Assembly (NCBI GenBank): GCA_918262735.1
Contig: CAKJYJ010000003.1
Span: 148,883 to 212,882 of the forward strand
Direction: 5' to 3'
Source: Clostridiales bacterium
GTDB lineage: Bacteria; Bacillota; Clostridia; Christensenellales; UBA1242
DNA: 64,000 nt
The notes under the pieces are model-generated. The model made no database searches and had not been told where the DNA came from. It worked only from the letters and a program-made list of their open reading frames with translations. Below are positions 19,101 through 27,483 of this stretch, piece after piece. The stretch's first letter is position 1, and every line of letters starts with the position of its first letter. The position numbers and the translations under genes were made by a program.

Positions 19101-19787
19101 ATGCCAGAGATATATAGGATTAAGAAAGAAATATCTAAACTTGGTTCAATTAATGTTAATGCAATTGAAGATGTTAAAGTTCTTCTTGAAAGATACGAAG
19201 AAAAAACAGAAAAAGTTAATGACTTAACCAAAGCAGAAAATGAATTAAATCAAATTATTGCAGACTTAAGCAAAGAAATGACAACAAGATTTGACACGGC
19301 ATTCCAAAAAATCAATGAAAACTTTAAGGTAACATTTAGGGAGTTGTTCGGCGGCGGTAATGCAAGGCTAGAACTTGTTGAAAATGAAAATGGTGATCCA
19401 CTTGAAGCGGGTGTTGATATTGTTGCAGAACCTCCAGGAAAGAGGCTTCAAAATATAACACTTTTAAGTGGTGGTGAAAAAGCTTTAACAGCAATTGCAA
19501 TATTGTTTAGTATTTTGAAATTAAGACCAATGCCTTTCTGTTTGTTAGACGAAATTGAAGCAGCATTAGACGACTCAAACGTTGAACGTTTTGCACAATA
19601 TTTAAAACGTTTTTCAAAGGTAACTCAGTTTATTGTTATTACCCATAGAAAACCAACAATGGAGCTTGCAGATGCACTTTATGGTGTTACCATGGAAGAG
19701 AAAGGAGTTTCAAAAACTGTTAGCGTTAAACTTGCTGATGCTATTAAAAATTTAGAACAGGAGAAAGTTGATAATGGGGCTAATTAA
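16170..19787 (+). CDS. smc: Chromosome segregation ATPase SMC
   Basis: SMC dimers with ScpAB load at parS and align chromosome arms. The 1205-residue protein has the N-terminal Walker A GPNGCGKSN, two long coiled coils and a hinge near residues 520-680 (MMGVLANLITVP to GSMTGGS). The C-terminal head carries the signature LLSGGEKALTAIAILFS and Walker B CLLDEIEAALDD. The family's usual length is about 1190. It lies in the conserved order rnc-smc-ftsY, 14 bases after rnc and overlapping ftsY. Confidence 0.97.
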   Translation: MNFKKVELAGFKSFADKIEIKFDSGVTAIVGPNGCGKSNVADAIRWVLGEQSSKSLRASSMQDVIFNGTEKRKSLSYCEVTLTFDNTDRYFNYDYDEISLTRKLYRSGESAYLINRNECRLKDIVNILYDSGIGKEGYSIIGQGKVEEIISSKPENRRTIFEDAAGISKFKSRKLEAERRLERTRENIDRVNDIIAEIERQMGPLKRQAENAKAYLAFKDQLKDLEVNAYIFQYENARTVKDEINVRIKSILGELDVVTKKLEETNANYAQSMEKLNVIDREIESIHEEVLKLTVEIEQQSGEIKVIRERVNNLNIQKDKLNLDVLNANNALTKDNAELEYKKNIQAETDKQIGELNLSYDELSKEYIEVIDEISEKEEETSSSQQKMYDAMDKLSDIKSNYSKYQAEKLMLEENLKEAQEKENTAKENLTDKQNELNELTKSCKELFEKKNNFAQIYADSKLKQETLLSEIKDTEIERNNVASRIQVYENKKHLLEDMQNAFEGYQFAVKKLLQESQKNEPIRNKMMGVLANLITVPQKYETAVEVALGNAVQNIVTFNEQGAKDLINYLKNNQFGRATFLPISTIKSRNISSDDRNLLKANGVFGVASELISYSSDIDNIVSNLLGTTIIVDNMDTAIDISHRTHLSYKIVTLDGDIINPTGSMTGGSRKQEAANLISREREIQTLSTEIQKLKAMLINLNGKIEEMLNKQEYYKQNMNKFLDDKNNAEIEFAKEDEKYRQAKSLLQDLLDEIEGATASREHLKQRIEVITEELSSIDTLETNAKVSREDVTKYMAEHQEMFTELKQKREKLSEQMTIIKVQIASKEQSSRALSEDIIRINLDIDKQKEIIDNINHEIKNIDETIAEGEKLIQSEFDKTENAVKKQQLEKLKQKQVDIDKDKQVTQNLVRELDILKQQLNDEITKINDKRYAEELHLSKVDTELENMQEKIYEDYSLTYETCLEFRRPDFDISVAMPEIYRIKKEISKLGSINVNAIEDVKVLLERYEEKTEKVNDLTKAENELNQIIADLSKEMTTRFDTAFQKINENFKVTFRELFGGGNARLELVENENGDPLEAGVDIVAEPPGKRLQNITLLSGGEKALTAIAILFSILKLRPMPFCLLDEIEAALDDSNVERFAQYLKRFSKVTQFIVITHRKPTMELADALYGVTMEEKGVSKTVSVKLADAIKNLEQEKVDNGAN

Positions 19788-20670
19788 AAAAATTGGTAAC
19801 GCATTAAAAAAAACAAGGGAAGCCTTTGCAAGAAAACTTGACTCACTATTTAGTGGTGGAGAATTAGATGATGATTTTTATGATGAACTAACCGATATAT
19901 TAATCTCATGTGATGTTGGATTTGAAGCAAGTGAAAAAATTGTTGATGATCTTAGGTTGTATGCAAGGAAGGAAAAGATTAGAAAAGCAGAAGATGTTAA
20001 ATTGGCATTAAAAGAAATAATTGCAAAAATGATTACTGAATTACCTTCGGTTGATGTCCAATATCCTGCTGTTTTCACCATTATTGGTGTTAATGGAGTG
20101 GGTAAAACAACATCTATTGGTAAATTAGCAAATTATTTTAAGGCCAAGAAAAAAGAGGTGCTTTTAGTTGCTGGTGACACATTTAGAGCTGCTGCCAGTG
20201 ATCAACTTACCCAATGGGCAAACAGAAATAAGGTTAGAATTGTTAAGCACACAGAGGGTGCAGATGCAGCGGCGGTTGTTTTTGATGGACTATCATCTGC
20301 AAAAGCTAAGAAAACAGATGTTACAATAATAGACACTGCCGGTAGATTGCAAACAAAAGTTAACCTTATGGAAGAGTTAAGGAAAATAGACAAAGTAATA
20401 TGCAGAGAATATCCAGAAGCAAATAGATATAATTTAATTGTTTTAGATGCAACAACTGGTCAGAACGCTCTTTCACAGATTGAGCATTTTAACGAATATA
20501 TGCATATTGACGGAATTATTCTAACTAAGATAGACGGGACAGCAAAGGGCGGAGTTGTTATTACAATTGCTGACAAATTAAAAGTTCCAGTTTTATATGT
20601 TGGAACCGGTGAAACAATTGATGATTTAGAAGAATTTGATGCAAAAGAATTTGTTAGCAATTTATTCTAA
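19774..20670 (+). CDS. ftsY: Signal recognition particle receptor FtsY
   Basis: The SRP receptor GTPase docks ribosome-SRP complexes at the membrane. About 298 residues: a short N-terminal basic helix (LIKKIGNALKKTREAFARKL) in place of the long acidic domain of some homologues, the N domain, and the G domain. Motifs seen are GVNGVGKTTSIGKLA, DTFRAAASDQL, DTAGRLQ and TKIDGTAKGG. ATG 19774 has an AGGAGA site eight bases upstream; the in-frame TTG at 19768 is less well placed. It overlaps the smc end by 14 bases. ffh, which follows in some relatives, is absent: a terminator comes next. Confidence 0.95.
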   Translation: MGLIKKIGNALKKTREAFARKLDSLFSGGELDDDFYDELTDILISCDVGFEASEKIVDDLRLYARKEKIRKAEDVKLALKEIIAKMITELPSVDVQYPAVFTIIGVNGVGKTTSIGKLANYFKAKKKEVLLVAGDTFRAAASDQLTQWANRNKVRIVKHTEGADAAAVVFDGLSSAKAKKTDVTIIDTAGRLQTKVNLMEELRKIDKVICREYPEANRYNLIVLDATTGQNALSQIEHFNEYMHIDGIILTKIDGTAKGGVVITIADKLKVPVLYVGTGETIDDLEEFDAKEFVSNLF

Positions 20671-20681
20671 TATTATTATAG

Positions 20682-20710
20682 AAAAACACCTATTCTCTAG
20701 GTGTTTTTTT
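20682..20710. terminator. Bidirectional terminator after ftsY
   Basis: AAAAACACCTA pairs with TAGGTGTTTTT around TTCTC. It also ends the converging minus-strand coat-like gene. Confidence 0.9.
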
Positions 20711-20726
20711 ATGATTAATAATTAAT

Positions 20727-21386
20727 TTAGTTATTATTTCCATCGTTAATTGGTGTTGGGAATATTGGTGTGTCAAATATTCCTGGGCAAACATTGCCTT
20801 CACCAACTTGTGCTGGTGGAATAACTGGATATCCATATGTTGGAATTAATAGTAAAACGGTTGCGACAACTTTTAGAATTATTTGCAAACAACCAGTAAT
20901 TGTGAATGTGTTTTCTGCTGTATATGTTCCAATTTGACTTCTAAGTTGGGCTGTAACTTCAATGCTTACTGGATGTAGTGATGGTTGTGGAACAAATAAT
21001 ATCGCATTAACAGGGTATGTTACACTTGATGTTGCCGTTCCAAGAACACCATTTGCATCTCTATATGTTACAATAAGTGGAACAGTAACCGTTCCTGTAA
21101 CATTAGCAAAATTTGGTCTGTCGGTTAATCTTGTTATAACAACATCTGAAATGGTTGCAGGATTTGTTTGGTCTGCCTCTGTTGAAATATAAGTTAGTGG
21201 AAGTGTTGGATTTTCAGGTGAGTAACCTGTTGTTTGTAACACTAATCCAGTTTCTGTTGTTTGAATTAAGCAAGCGTCAAAAACCTTTTTTGTTTCAATT
21301 AATGCTTTTTCACACAATCCATTTAGAGGGTTACCAACAATTGGACCGGGTCTATTTGGATTATTATTGTTAATAAAAAATGACAT
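20727..21386 (-). CDS. Spore-coat-like conserved protein
   Basis: A 219-residue protein that starts MSFFINNNNPNRPGP, continues with NGLCEKALIETKKVFDACLIQT, and then reads as beta-rich sequence with one hydrophobic stretch (CLQIILKVVATVLLLIPTYGY) near residues 170-190 and a Pro/Asn-rich tail. The CEKxxxxxKKVFDAC pattern recalls a group of clostridial hypothetical proteins, some annotated as coat or exosporium related; this is memory of the pattern, not a search. ATG 21386 follows a GGAGGT ribosome site. A sigma-K-like promoter upstream (21414-21442) supports late mother-cell expression. Spore role inferred. Confidence 0.6.
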   Translation of the reverse strand: MSFFINNNNPNRPGPIVGNPLNGLCEKALIETKKVFDACLIQTTETGLVLQTTGYSPENPTLPLTYISTEADQTNPATISDVVITRLTDRPNFANVTGTVTVPLIVTYRDANGVLGTATSSVTYPVNAILFVPQPSLHPVSIEVTAQLRSQIGTYTAENTFTITGCLQIILKVVATVLLLIPTYGYPVIPPAQVGEGNVCPGIFDTPIFPTPINDGNNN

Positions 21387-21413
21387 ATAATACCTCCGAT
21401 ATAAATTCATAAT

Positions 21414-21442
21414 AATTCTATGATTATTTCAAAAAAAGTGTT
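21414..21442 (-). promoter_or_regulatory. Candidate sigma-K promoter of the coat-like gene
   Basis: On the minus strand AACA, a 16-base spacer and CATAGAATT are seen, against the Bacillus sigma-K pattern mACm-(15-16)-CATAnnnTA (one -10 mismatch). The start would fall just before the GGAGGT ribosome site. No good sigma-A boxes lie here on this strand. Confidence 0.45.
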
Positions 21443-21473
21443 AATTTTGTTTTATCTTTTTAACAAATTGTGG

Positions 21474-21479
21474 TATTCT
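21474..21479 (+). promoter_or_regulatory. Candidate extended -10 of rpiB
   Basis: TATTCT is preceded by TGG and lies 19 bases before ATG 21499. The -35 region is weak, as expected for an extended -10 promoter. Confidence 0.4.
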
Positions 21480-21498
21480 AAACAATGTAGGAGATAAT

Positions 21499-21927
21499 AT
21501 GATTATTCTAGCGTGCGACCATGCTGGTTATGAACTAAAAGAACAAATAAAAGAATTCTTTAATAAGGAAAATATCACAACCATAGATGTTGGTTGTTAT
21601 TCAACCGATAGTTGTGATTATCCTGATTTTGCCAAGGCAGGAAATGAAAAGGTTTTAGAGGGCGCAAATAATGTTGGAATATATATTTGCGGAACAGGTA
21701 TTGGAATGTCTATTGCCGCAAATAGAAATCCAAAAATTAGGGCAGCACTTTGCACAAATGTAAACTTTGCAATGCTTGCTAGAAAGCACAATGATGCAAA
21801 TGTTCTTGTTCTTCCTGGAAGATATATTAACAGAACTAGAGCAATTCGTTTAATTAAAGTATTTTTAACAACAAATTTTGAAGGCGGAAGACATTTAAGG
21901 CGTATTAAAAAACTAAAAGGAGCGTAA
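21499..21927 (+). CDS. rpiB: Ribose-5-phosphate isomerase B
   Basis: Interconverts ribose 5-phosphate and ribulose 5-phosphate in the pentose phosphate pathway. The 142-residue length, the N-terminal ACDHAGYELK, the catalytic loop ICGTGIGMSIAANRNP with its cysteine, and the HNDANVLVLPGR segment are characteristic of the RpiB/LacAB family. A GGAGA ribosome site precedes ATG 21499. It heads a run with a membrane protein and gapA at short spacing, which puts two carbon-metabolism enzymes in one unit. Confidence 0.93.
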   Translation: MIILACDHAGYELKEQIKEFFNKENITTIDVGCYSTDSCDYPDFAKAGNEKVLEGANNVGIYICGTGIGMSIAANRNPKIRAALCTNVNFAMLARKHNDANVLVLPGRYINRTRAIRLIKVFLTTNFEGGRHLRRIKKLKGA

Positions 21928-21931
21928 TCTT

Positions 21932-22690
21932 ATGTGGTCTTTTGTTTTATTAGATTTAGATAATAAATTCAACTTAGCCGATATATTAGGGTATATCAAA
22001 TTAAACTATGAAAACCCAGATATCATTTATTGTTCAACACAAAAAGTTGATAACAATGAGGTTAGAAACTATGTTTTTGATAAAACTGCCAATAATGAGA
22101 GTGTTATAAACACAATAGTAAAAAAGTGCAATTATAATAATATTGTTATTATAAGAGACATAAAAAACTATAAGCAAATAACCGAATTAACAAATAAGGC
22201 GAAACGTTATAATAACGTTGTTTATTTCAAAAAACAGGTTAGTGGATTTAAGGGATATATTAAGAAAAAACTACTTAATATTTGTAACTTTTTATTTAAG
22301 CAAAATATAAAATTGATTGATTATAGTATTGTTGCATATGGTGAAACCGCCTCGCTAGCGCTCAAGAACACGCCTAATCCATCAGTTGTTGCAAAAACAA
22401 ATAATTGGACAGGTATTAACTATGTTGAATTAACAAAAGATGATGAGGAATATTATAAGTTCAAATATAACAAAAAAACATCATTGCTATTAACATTCAC
22501 ACCATTATTCATTAGTGTGTTTTTAATAGTTTTAATCATTATTGCGAAGTTCAAGATGTTAACATCACTTATGATACTATATTTCGCAGCTGTTATTCTT
22601 GGTTTTTTCTTTTCTGGTATTTTTGGTTTGGCTTGGTTTATTAAAAGCGAAATCGGAGATAGCATCACAGAAAAGGCAAAATATATTTAA
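21932..22690 (+). CDS. Degenerate GT2-glycosyltransferase-like membrane protein
   Basis: A 252-residue protein with a soluble N-terminal part (to about residue 185) and two hydrophobic segments at the end (about 190-212 and 216-240). The layout resembles small GtrB/DPM1-type glycosyltransferases: a KKKLLNICNFLFKQNIKLIDYSIVAYGETASLALKN stretch (split here by position: residues about 112-150) where those enzymes have their acceptor region, then two C-terminal helices. The usual N-terminal nucleotide-sugar motifs and the DXD are not visible, so it may be inactive. Family assignment is by pattern only. It lies four bases after rpiB and nine before gapA, as part of the same operon. Confidence 0.5.
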   Translation: MWSFVLLDLDNKFNLADILGYIKLNYENPDIIYCSTQKVDNNEVRNYVFDKTANNESVINTIVKKCNYNNIVIIRDIKNYKQITELTNKAKRYNNVVYFKKQVSGFKGYIKKKLLNICNFLFKQNIKLIDYSIVAYGETASLALKNTPNPSVVAKTNNWTGINYVELTKDDEEYYKFKYNKKTSLLLTFTPLFISVFLIVLIIIAKFKMLTSLMILYFAAVILGFFFSGIFGLAWFIKSEIGDSITEKAKYI

Positions 22691-23716
<1,026 letters not shown>

Positions 23717-23740
23717 TTTAGTTTTTATATTGCACAAAAT

Positions 23741-23779
23741 AAAACCTTTCTAAATAATATGATTTGGAGAGGTTTTTTT
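23741..23779 (+). terminator. Terminator-like hairpin overlapping the ABC gene ribosome site
   Basis: A 15-bp stem (AAAACCTTTCTAAAT with ATTTGGAGAGGTTTT, two G-U pairs) with a 6-base loop is followed by seven T. It looks like the gapA terminator, but its 3' arm holds the GGAGAGG ribosome site of the next gene, whose ATG follows at 23780. It may therefore both reduce read-through and mask translation. Confidence 0.75.
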
Positions 23780-24541
23780 ATGGATAAATATTTAGAGTTA
23801 AAAGGTGTACATTTTAATTATTTTACAAGAAAATCTGAATTTAATGCTATAAATAATTTATCTTTTTGTGTTGATAGGGGCGAGTTTATATCAATTGTTG
23901 GCCCAAGTGGTTGTGGTAAAACAACAATACTTTCATTAATTGCTGGACTATATGAACCCACATCGGGCGAAATATTATTAGAAGGAAAAAAAATAAATAA
24001 TATTGATATTGGATATATGTTTCAAAAAGATCAACTATTTGAATGGCGAACGATATATAAAAACATAACTCTCGGCTTAGAATTAAAAGATAGATCATGC
24101 ATAAATAAAGAGAGAGATAGAATTGATTGTCTATTAAAAAAATATGGTATTTTTGATTTTAAGAATAAATACCCGAGGGAGCTTAGTGGGGGAATGCGTC
24201 AGCGTGTTGCCTTAATTAGAACATTGGCTGTCAAGCCTAAAATACTTTTATTAGATGAACCATTTTCTGCTCTAGATTATCAAACAAGACTTGATTTGTG
24301 TGATGATGTTAAAAGAATTATAACAGAACAAGAACAAACCGCCATATTGGTTACTCATGACATTTCTGAAGCAGTTTCACTTTCAGATAGGGTTATTGTT
24401 TTAACAAAACGACCAGCCGAAATTAAACAAGACATTAAACTTGATTTCACAACTGATTTAACACCATTTGAAAGGCGAAAAGATGTTAATTTTTCAAATT
24501 ACTTTAATTATATTTGGAGGACACTAAATGAAGAAAGGTAA
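23780..24541 (+). CDS. ABC transporter ATPase, SsuB/TauB/ThiZ type
   Basis: The ATP-binding subunit of an importer of the nitrate/sulfonate/taurine/pyrimidine-precursor family. 253 residues with Walker A GPSGCGKTT, the Q-loop in YMFQKDQL, signature LSGGMRQRV, Walker B ILLLDEPFSALD, and the switch His in LVTHD. ATG 23780 is used because GGAGAGG lies seven bases before it; an upstream ATG at 23759 falls inside the hairpin and lacks a site. It overlaps the permease gene by 14 bases. No substrate-binding protein gene is adjacent, so the substrate cannot be named. Confidence 0.9.
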   Translation: MDKYLELKGVHFNYFTRKSEFNAINNLSFCVDRGEFISIVGPSGCGKTTILSLIAGLYEPTSGEILLEGKKINNIDIGYMFQKDQLFEWRTIYKNITLGLELKDRSCINKERDRIDCLLKKYGIFDFKNKYPRELSGGMRQRVALIRTLAVKPKILLLDEPFSALDYQTRLDLCDDVKRIITEQEQTAILVTHDISEAVSLSDRVIVLTKRPAEIKQDIKLDFTTDLTPFERRKDVNFSNYFNYIWRTLNEER

Positions 24542-25328
24542 CAATATAACAGGCAAGTATCAACACTTCTTAAAAGCACAAAAAATTGACTATCTTACAA
24601 CAAAGGCATATCAGATTCTTTTATTAATGGTATTTGTTGTAATTTGGGAAGTTCTTACAAAGGTTGGCATTGTTGATCCATTCTTTTTTAGTTCACCATC
24701 AAGAATATGTATAACTTTTGTAGATTTAGTTAAAAATGGAAATTTATTGCAACATATGTTAATTACTCTATATGAAACATTTTTGGGCTTTATTATTGCA
24801 ACAGTTTTAGGGACACTAATTGCAATTTTACTGTGGTGGAGTAAAAAAACGAGGGATGTTTTAGATCCATATATTGTCGTGTTAAACAGTCTTCCCAAAA
24901 TTGCTTTGGGTCCATTGATAATTATTTGGGTTGGTGCTGGTATGTCATCAATAATAACCATGTGTGTTTTAATCAGCATTGTTATAACAACTCTCAGTAT
25001 GCTTTCATCATTTCTTTCTTGTGATGAAGACAAAATACTACTGATGAAATCTTTTGGTGCAAAAAAATATCAGATATTAACAAAACTAATAATTCCTTAT
25101 TCAATTCCCGATTTTATGTCAGTACTAAAAATCAACGTAGGAATGAGTTGGGTTGGTATAGTTATGGGAGAATATTTGGTCAGTAAGGCGGGACTTGGAT
25201 ACTTAATTGTTTATGGAAGCCAAATATTTAAGCTGGATATTGTTTTAACAAGCACGGTTGTTTTGTGTGTTTTGGCCTGCATTATGTATGGCATTGTTAG
25301 CCTGATTGAAAGAAAATTCAAAAGATAG
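24528..25328 (+). CDS. ABC transporter permease, SsuC/TauC/ThiX type
   Basis: A 266-residue membrane subunit with about six hydrophobic segments and the EAA-type loop (SFGAKKYQILTKLIIPYSIPDFM) that contacts the ATPase. FFFSSPSRI near the N-terminus is typical of the SsuC group. A GGAGGA ribosome site precedes ATG 24528, inside the end of the ATPase gene. Its last 84 bases overlap the 3' end of the convergent YkvI-type gene, and no terminator is visible between them. Confidence 0.9.
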   Translation: MKKGNNITGKYQHFLKAQKIDYLTTKAYQILLLMVFVVIWEVLTKVGIVDPFFFSSPSRICITFVDLVKNGNLLQHMLITLYETFLGFIIATVLGTLIAILLWWSKKTRDVLDPYIVVLNSLPKIALGPLIIIWVGAGMSSIITMCVLISIVITTLSMLSSFLSCDEDKILLMKSFGAKKYQILTKLIIPYSIPDFMSVLKINVGMSWVGIVMGEYLVSKAGLGYLIVYGSQIFKLDIVLTSTVVLCVLACIMYGIVSLIERKFKR

Positions 25329-26336
25329 TTTTGAAACTGTGTTTAGTTTATATATGTATATTACTCCAAACACACCAATTAGCGGGTATAAATATTTAAC
25401 AATATGACCAAAATGAAGTAAACTTAATAGTACAATAAGAACAAGCATTTGCCATTTCTTGTTGTATTTTTTATCGCCTGGGAAAAACTGTTTTAATGAT
25501 GTTAGTGTTGTTGCATATGTGGTTATTATCGACGAAAAGATAATAAAACCAAATATATAACTAAATATTGGATTAATACATTGTGATATTTCAGCAAATG
25601 GCATTTCACAGTAGGCAAGTGTTGGATTAAATAAAAAGCAAAATATTCCAAGAATCATTAAAAGTGAAAGGCAGAACGAAACAATAAAACTAACAATATG
25701 CGTTTGTTTATTATTCAATCCACTACCAGATTTTATAATCACATAAGACGCTAAAAAAGTGTTTTGAGAGACATATAGGGCTGTTGATGCTGGAAGGGGA
25801 AGAATGTTTGTTATTCCAAACGAAAGAGCAAAAGAATTAGTCTGAAAAGTGAAAATTGTATTTATAATTATGCCAAGAATTATTAATGGAACAATATAAT
25901 ATGAGAAGGTAGAAAGAGAAGTGAATGACAAATTTATTAATGCAATAGAAATAACAGCAACTATCAAATATAAAATAGATTTGTTAACATATCCAAAATA
26001 AGTTATAAATAATGAAACCATTCCAGAGAACATTGCACTGCAGAGAATTAAAAAAGTTAATAGAAAAAATGTGTCATATATATTAATATCTTTTCCAAAT
26101 AACATTACATTTTTTGATAGTTGTTTGTTTGAATTCTTTATGTTGTAGTCTGTTCTTTTTGAGCCAAATTTTAAGCAAATAAAAGTGAACCAGTAAAAAA
26201 ATATAAACATTGGTATAACAAAGAATAATGAATAAACACCATACTTAGCAAAATATTCAAATATTTCCTTTCCAGAGGCAAATCCGGCACCAATTTTAGC
26301 ACCAATAATAACAAAAGATATTTTAATCAATCTCAT
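25245..26336 (-). CDS. YkvI-type membrane carrier
   Basis: A 363-residue protein with about ten hydrophobic segments. The N-terminus (ISFVIIGAKIGAGFASGKEIFEYFAKYG) matches the YkvI family of Bacillota membrane proteins related to the APC/LeuT-fold transporters; the substrate is unknown. The hydrophobic core ends at YLYPLIGVFGVIYIYKL. The last 30 or so polar residues (to NNRAC) are encoded in the part that overlaps the permease gene on the other strand and look like run-on sequence. ATG 26336 has no Shine-Dalgarno site; a TATAAT box ends seven bases before it, suggesting a leaderless message. Confidence 0.8.
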   Translation of the reverse strand: MRLIKISFVIIGAKIGAGFASGKEIFEYFAKYGVYSLFFVIPMFIFFYWFTFICLKFGSKRTDYNIKNSNKQLSKNVMLFGKDINIYDTFFLLTFLILCSAMFSGMVSLFITYFGYVNKSILYLIVAVISIALINLSFTSLSTFSYYIVPLIILGIIINTIFTFQTNSFALSFGITNILPLPASTALYVSQNTFLASYVIIKSGSGLNNKQTHIVSFIVSFCLSLLMILGIFCFLFNPTLAYCEMPFAEISQCINPIFSYIFGFIIFSSIITTYATTLTSLKQFFPGDKKYNKKWQMLVLIVLLSLLHFGHIVKYLYPLIGVFGVIYIYKLNTVSKLSFEFSFNQANNAIHNAGQNTQNNRAC

Positions 26337-26338
26337 TA

Positions 26339-26355
26339 ATTACATTATATGTAAT
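26339..26355. promoter_or_regulatory. Inverted repeat between divergent genes
   Basis: ATTACAT, three bases, ATGTAAT. It covers the -10 box of the minus-strand gene and lies upstream of the PAP2 gene, so it could be an operator for one or both. It is short and AT-rich. Confidence 0.35.
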
Positions 26356-26374
26356 GTTTTTGATACAAATTCAA
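26344..26374 (-). promoter_or_regulatory. Promoter of the YkvI-type gene, probably leaderless
   Basis: On the minus strand TTGAAT, a 19-base spacer and TATAAT are followed by seven bases and the ATG. The -10 box lies within an inverted repeat at 26339-26355 (ATTACAT-TAT-ATGTAAT). Confidence 0.6.
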
Positions 26375-26419
26375 AAAATCATTTTGTTTTTTTTGAAAAA
26401 TAGTTCAAAATATATAGAT

Positions 26420-27007
26420 ATGGAACAAAACATAATTTTATGGCTTCAAAGCATAGGAAACTCGTTTTTAGATATATTTTTTACAATAGAGTCATATATG
26501 GCTAGTTGGATTGGTGCTTTATGTTTATTTTTAATTATATTCTTTCTAGTTGATAAAAAATACGGTCTGTTTTATGGATGCTCCTTCGTGCTGACAATTA
26601 TTCTTAACTATATTGTGAAAAGCATAATTCAAAGACCAAGACCATTTGTTGATAATCCAGAAATTGTAAATAAACTGAATACAATAGGGTATAGTATGCC
26701 AAGCGGGCATTCAGTAAGCATAACATTTATGGCTTTGTCTCTAGTTTTCCTGTTTGTTTATCTTAACAAAAATGGGAAATTAAATGTATGGAATAGAACT
26801 TGGTTTAAGATCGTTTCAATTATTTGTGCTTTGCTTTTTGTTTTTGTTACGGCAATATCTAGAATGTATTTGGGGCAACATTATATTTCAGACATTTTGG
26901 TTGGAATTGCACTTTCAGTTATTATGTTTTTCATAGCACGATTATTTTTCCCATCATTTAGCAAGTTTTATGATGAAAGAATTAACAAAAAGAAAACTAA
27001 TTGTTAA
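26420..27007 (+). CDS. PAP2-family membrane phosphatase
   Basis: A type 2 phosphatidic acid phosphatase family enzyme, possibly acting on undecaprenyl pyrophosphate or phosphatidylglycerol phosphate. About 195 residues with five to six hydrophobic segments and all three motifs: [14 protein letters not shown], and [12 protein letters not shown]. The start is placed at ATG 26420 ([13 protein letters not shown]), matching the family; an in-frame ATG at 26354 would add 22 residues. Neither has a visible Shine-Dalgarno site. It precedes tsaE by 34 bases. Confidence 0.85.
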   Translation: MEQNIILWLQSIGNSFLDIFFTIESYMASWIGALCLFLIIFFLVDKKYGLFYGCSFVLTIILNYIVKSIIQRPRPFVDNPEIVNKLNTIGYSMPSGHSVSITFMALSLVFLFVYLNKNGKLNVWNRTWFKIVSIICALLFVFVTAISRMYLGQHYISDILVGIALSVIMFFIARLFFPSFSKFYDERINKKKTNC

Positions 27008-27041
27008 AAAAAAATTGATGTAATAAACAGGGGTTAAGTTA

Positions 27042-27482
27042 ATGGAAATTAAAGTGGTATCAAAAGATGAAAAAACCACAATGGAAATTGCTAAAAGATA
27101 TGCAAGAAGTATAAAATCACCATGTGTTATTTCTTTAATTGGGGATTTAGGTGCTGGCAAAACAACTTTTAGCAAGGGGTTTGCAGAGGGGTTTGGAGTT
27201 AAAGAAATTGTAACAAGCCCAACATTCACTATTATGAATGAGTATATTGGTGAAAAGATGCCCTTATATCATTTTGATATGTATAGACTATCTTCCAAAG
27301 AAGAGGCAATTAATTGTGGCTTTGAAGAATACTTTGATTTAACCAAATTAAAGGGAGTTGTTTTGGTTGAATGGGCAGAAAATGTTGAAGGATTACTCCC
27401 AACACTACATATTGAAATAAAATTCAAAAAGATAGATGATAATTCCAGGGAAATATCAATATCTGTTAAAGGATGGGTGTAA
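27042..27482 (+). CDS. tsaE: tRNA t6A biosynthesis ATPase TsaE
   Basis: Part of the TsaBDE machinery that makes N6-threonylcarbamoyladenosine at A37 of tRNAs reading ANN codons. 146 residues with Walker [14 protein letters not shown], a switch-like [10 protein letters not shown], and the HFDMYRL motif. It starts the usual order tsaE-tsaB-rimI with one base between its stop and tsaB. tsaD, which commonly follows, is not in this run. Confidence 0.95.
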   Translation: MEIKVVSKDEKTTMEIAKRYARSIKSPCVISLIGDLGAGKTTFSKGFAEGFGVKEIVTSPTFTIMNEYIGEKMPLYHFDMYRLSSKEEAINCGFEEYFDLTKLKGVVLVEWAENVEGLLPTLHIEIKFKKIDDNSREISISVKGWV

Positions 27483-27483
27483 T

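Noticed and set aside
23717-23779. TPP or other riboswitch before the ABC transporter
   Set aside because: Only a simple hairpin with a T-tract is present; none of the conserved riboswitch core sequences is seen.
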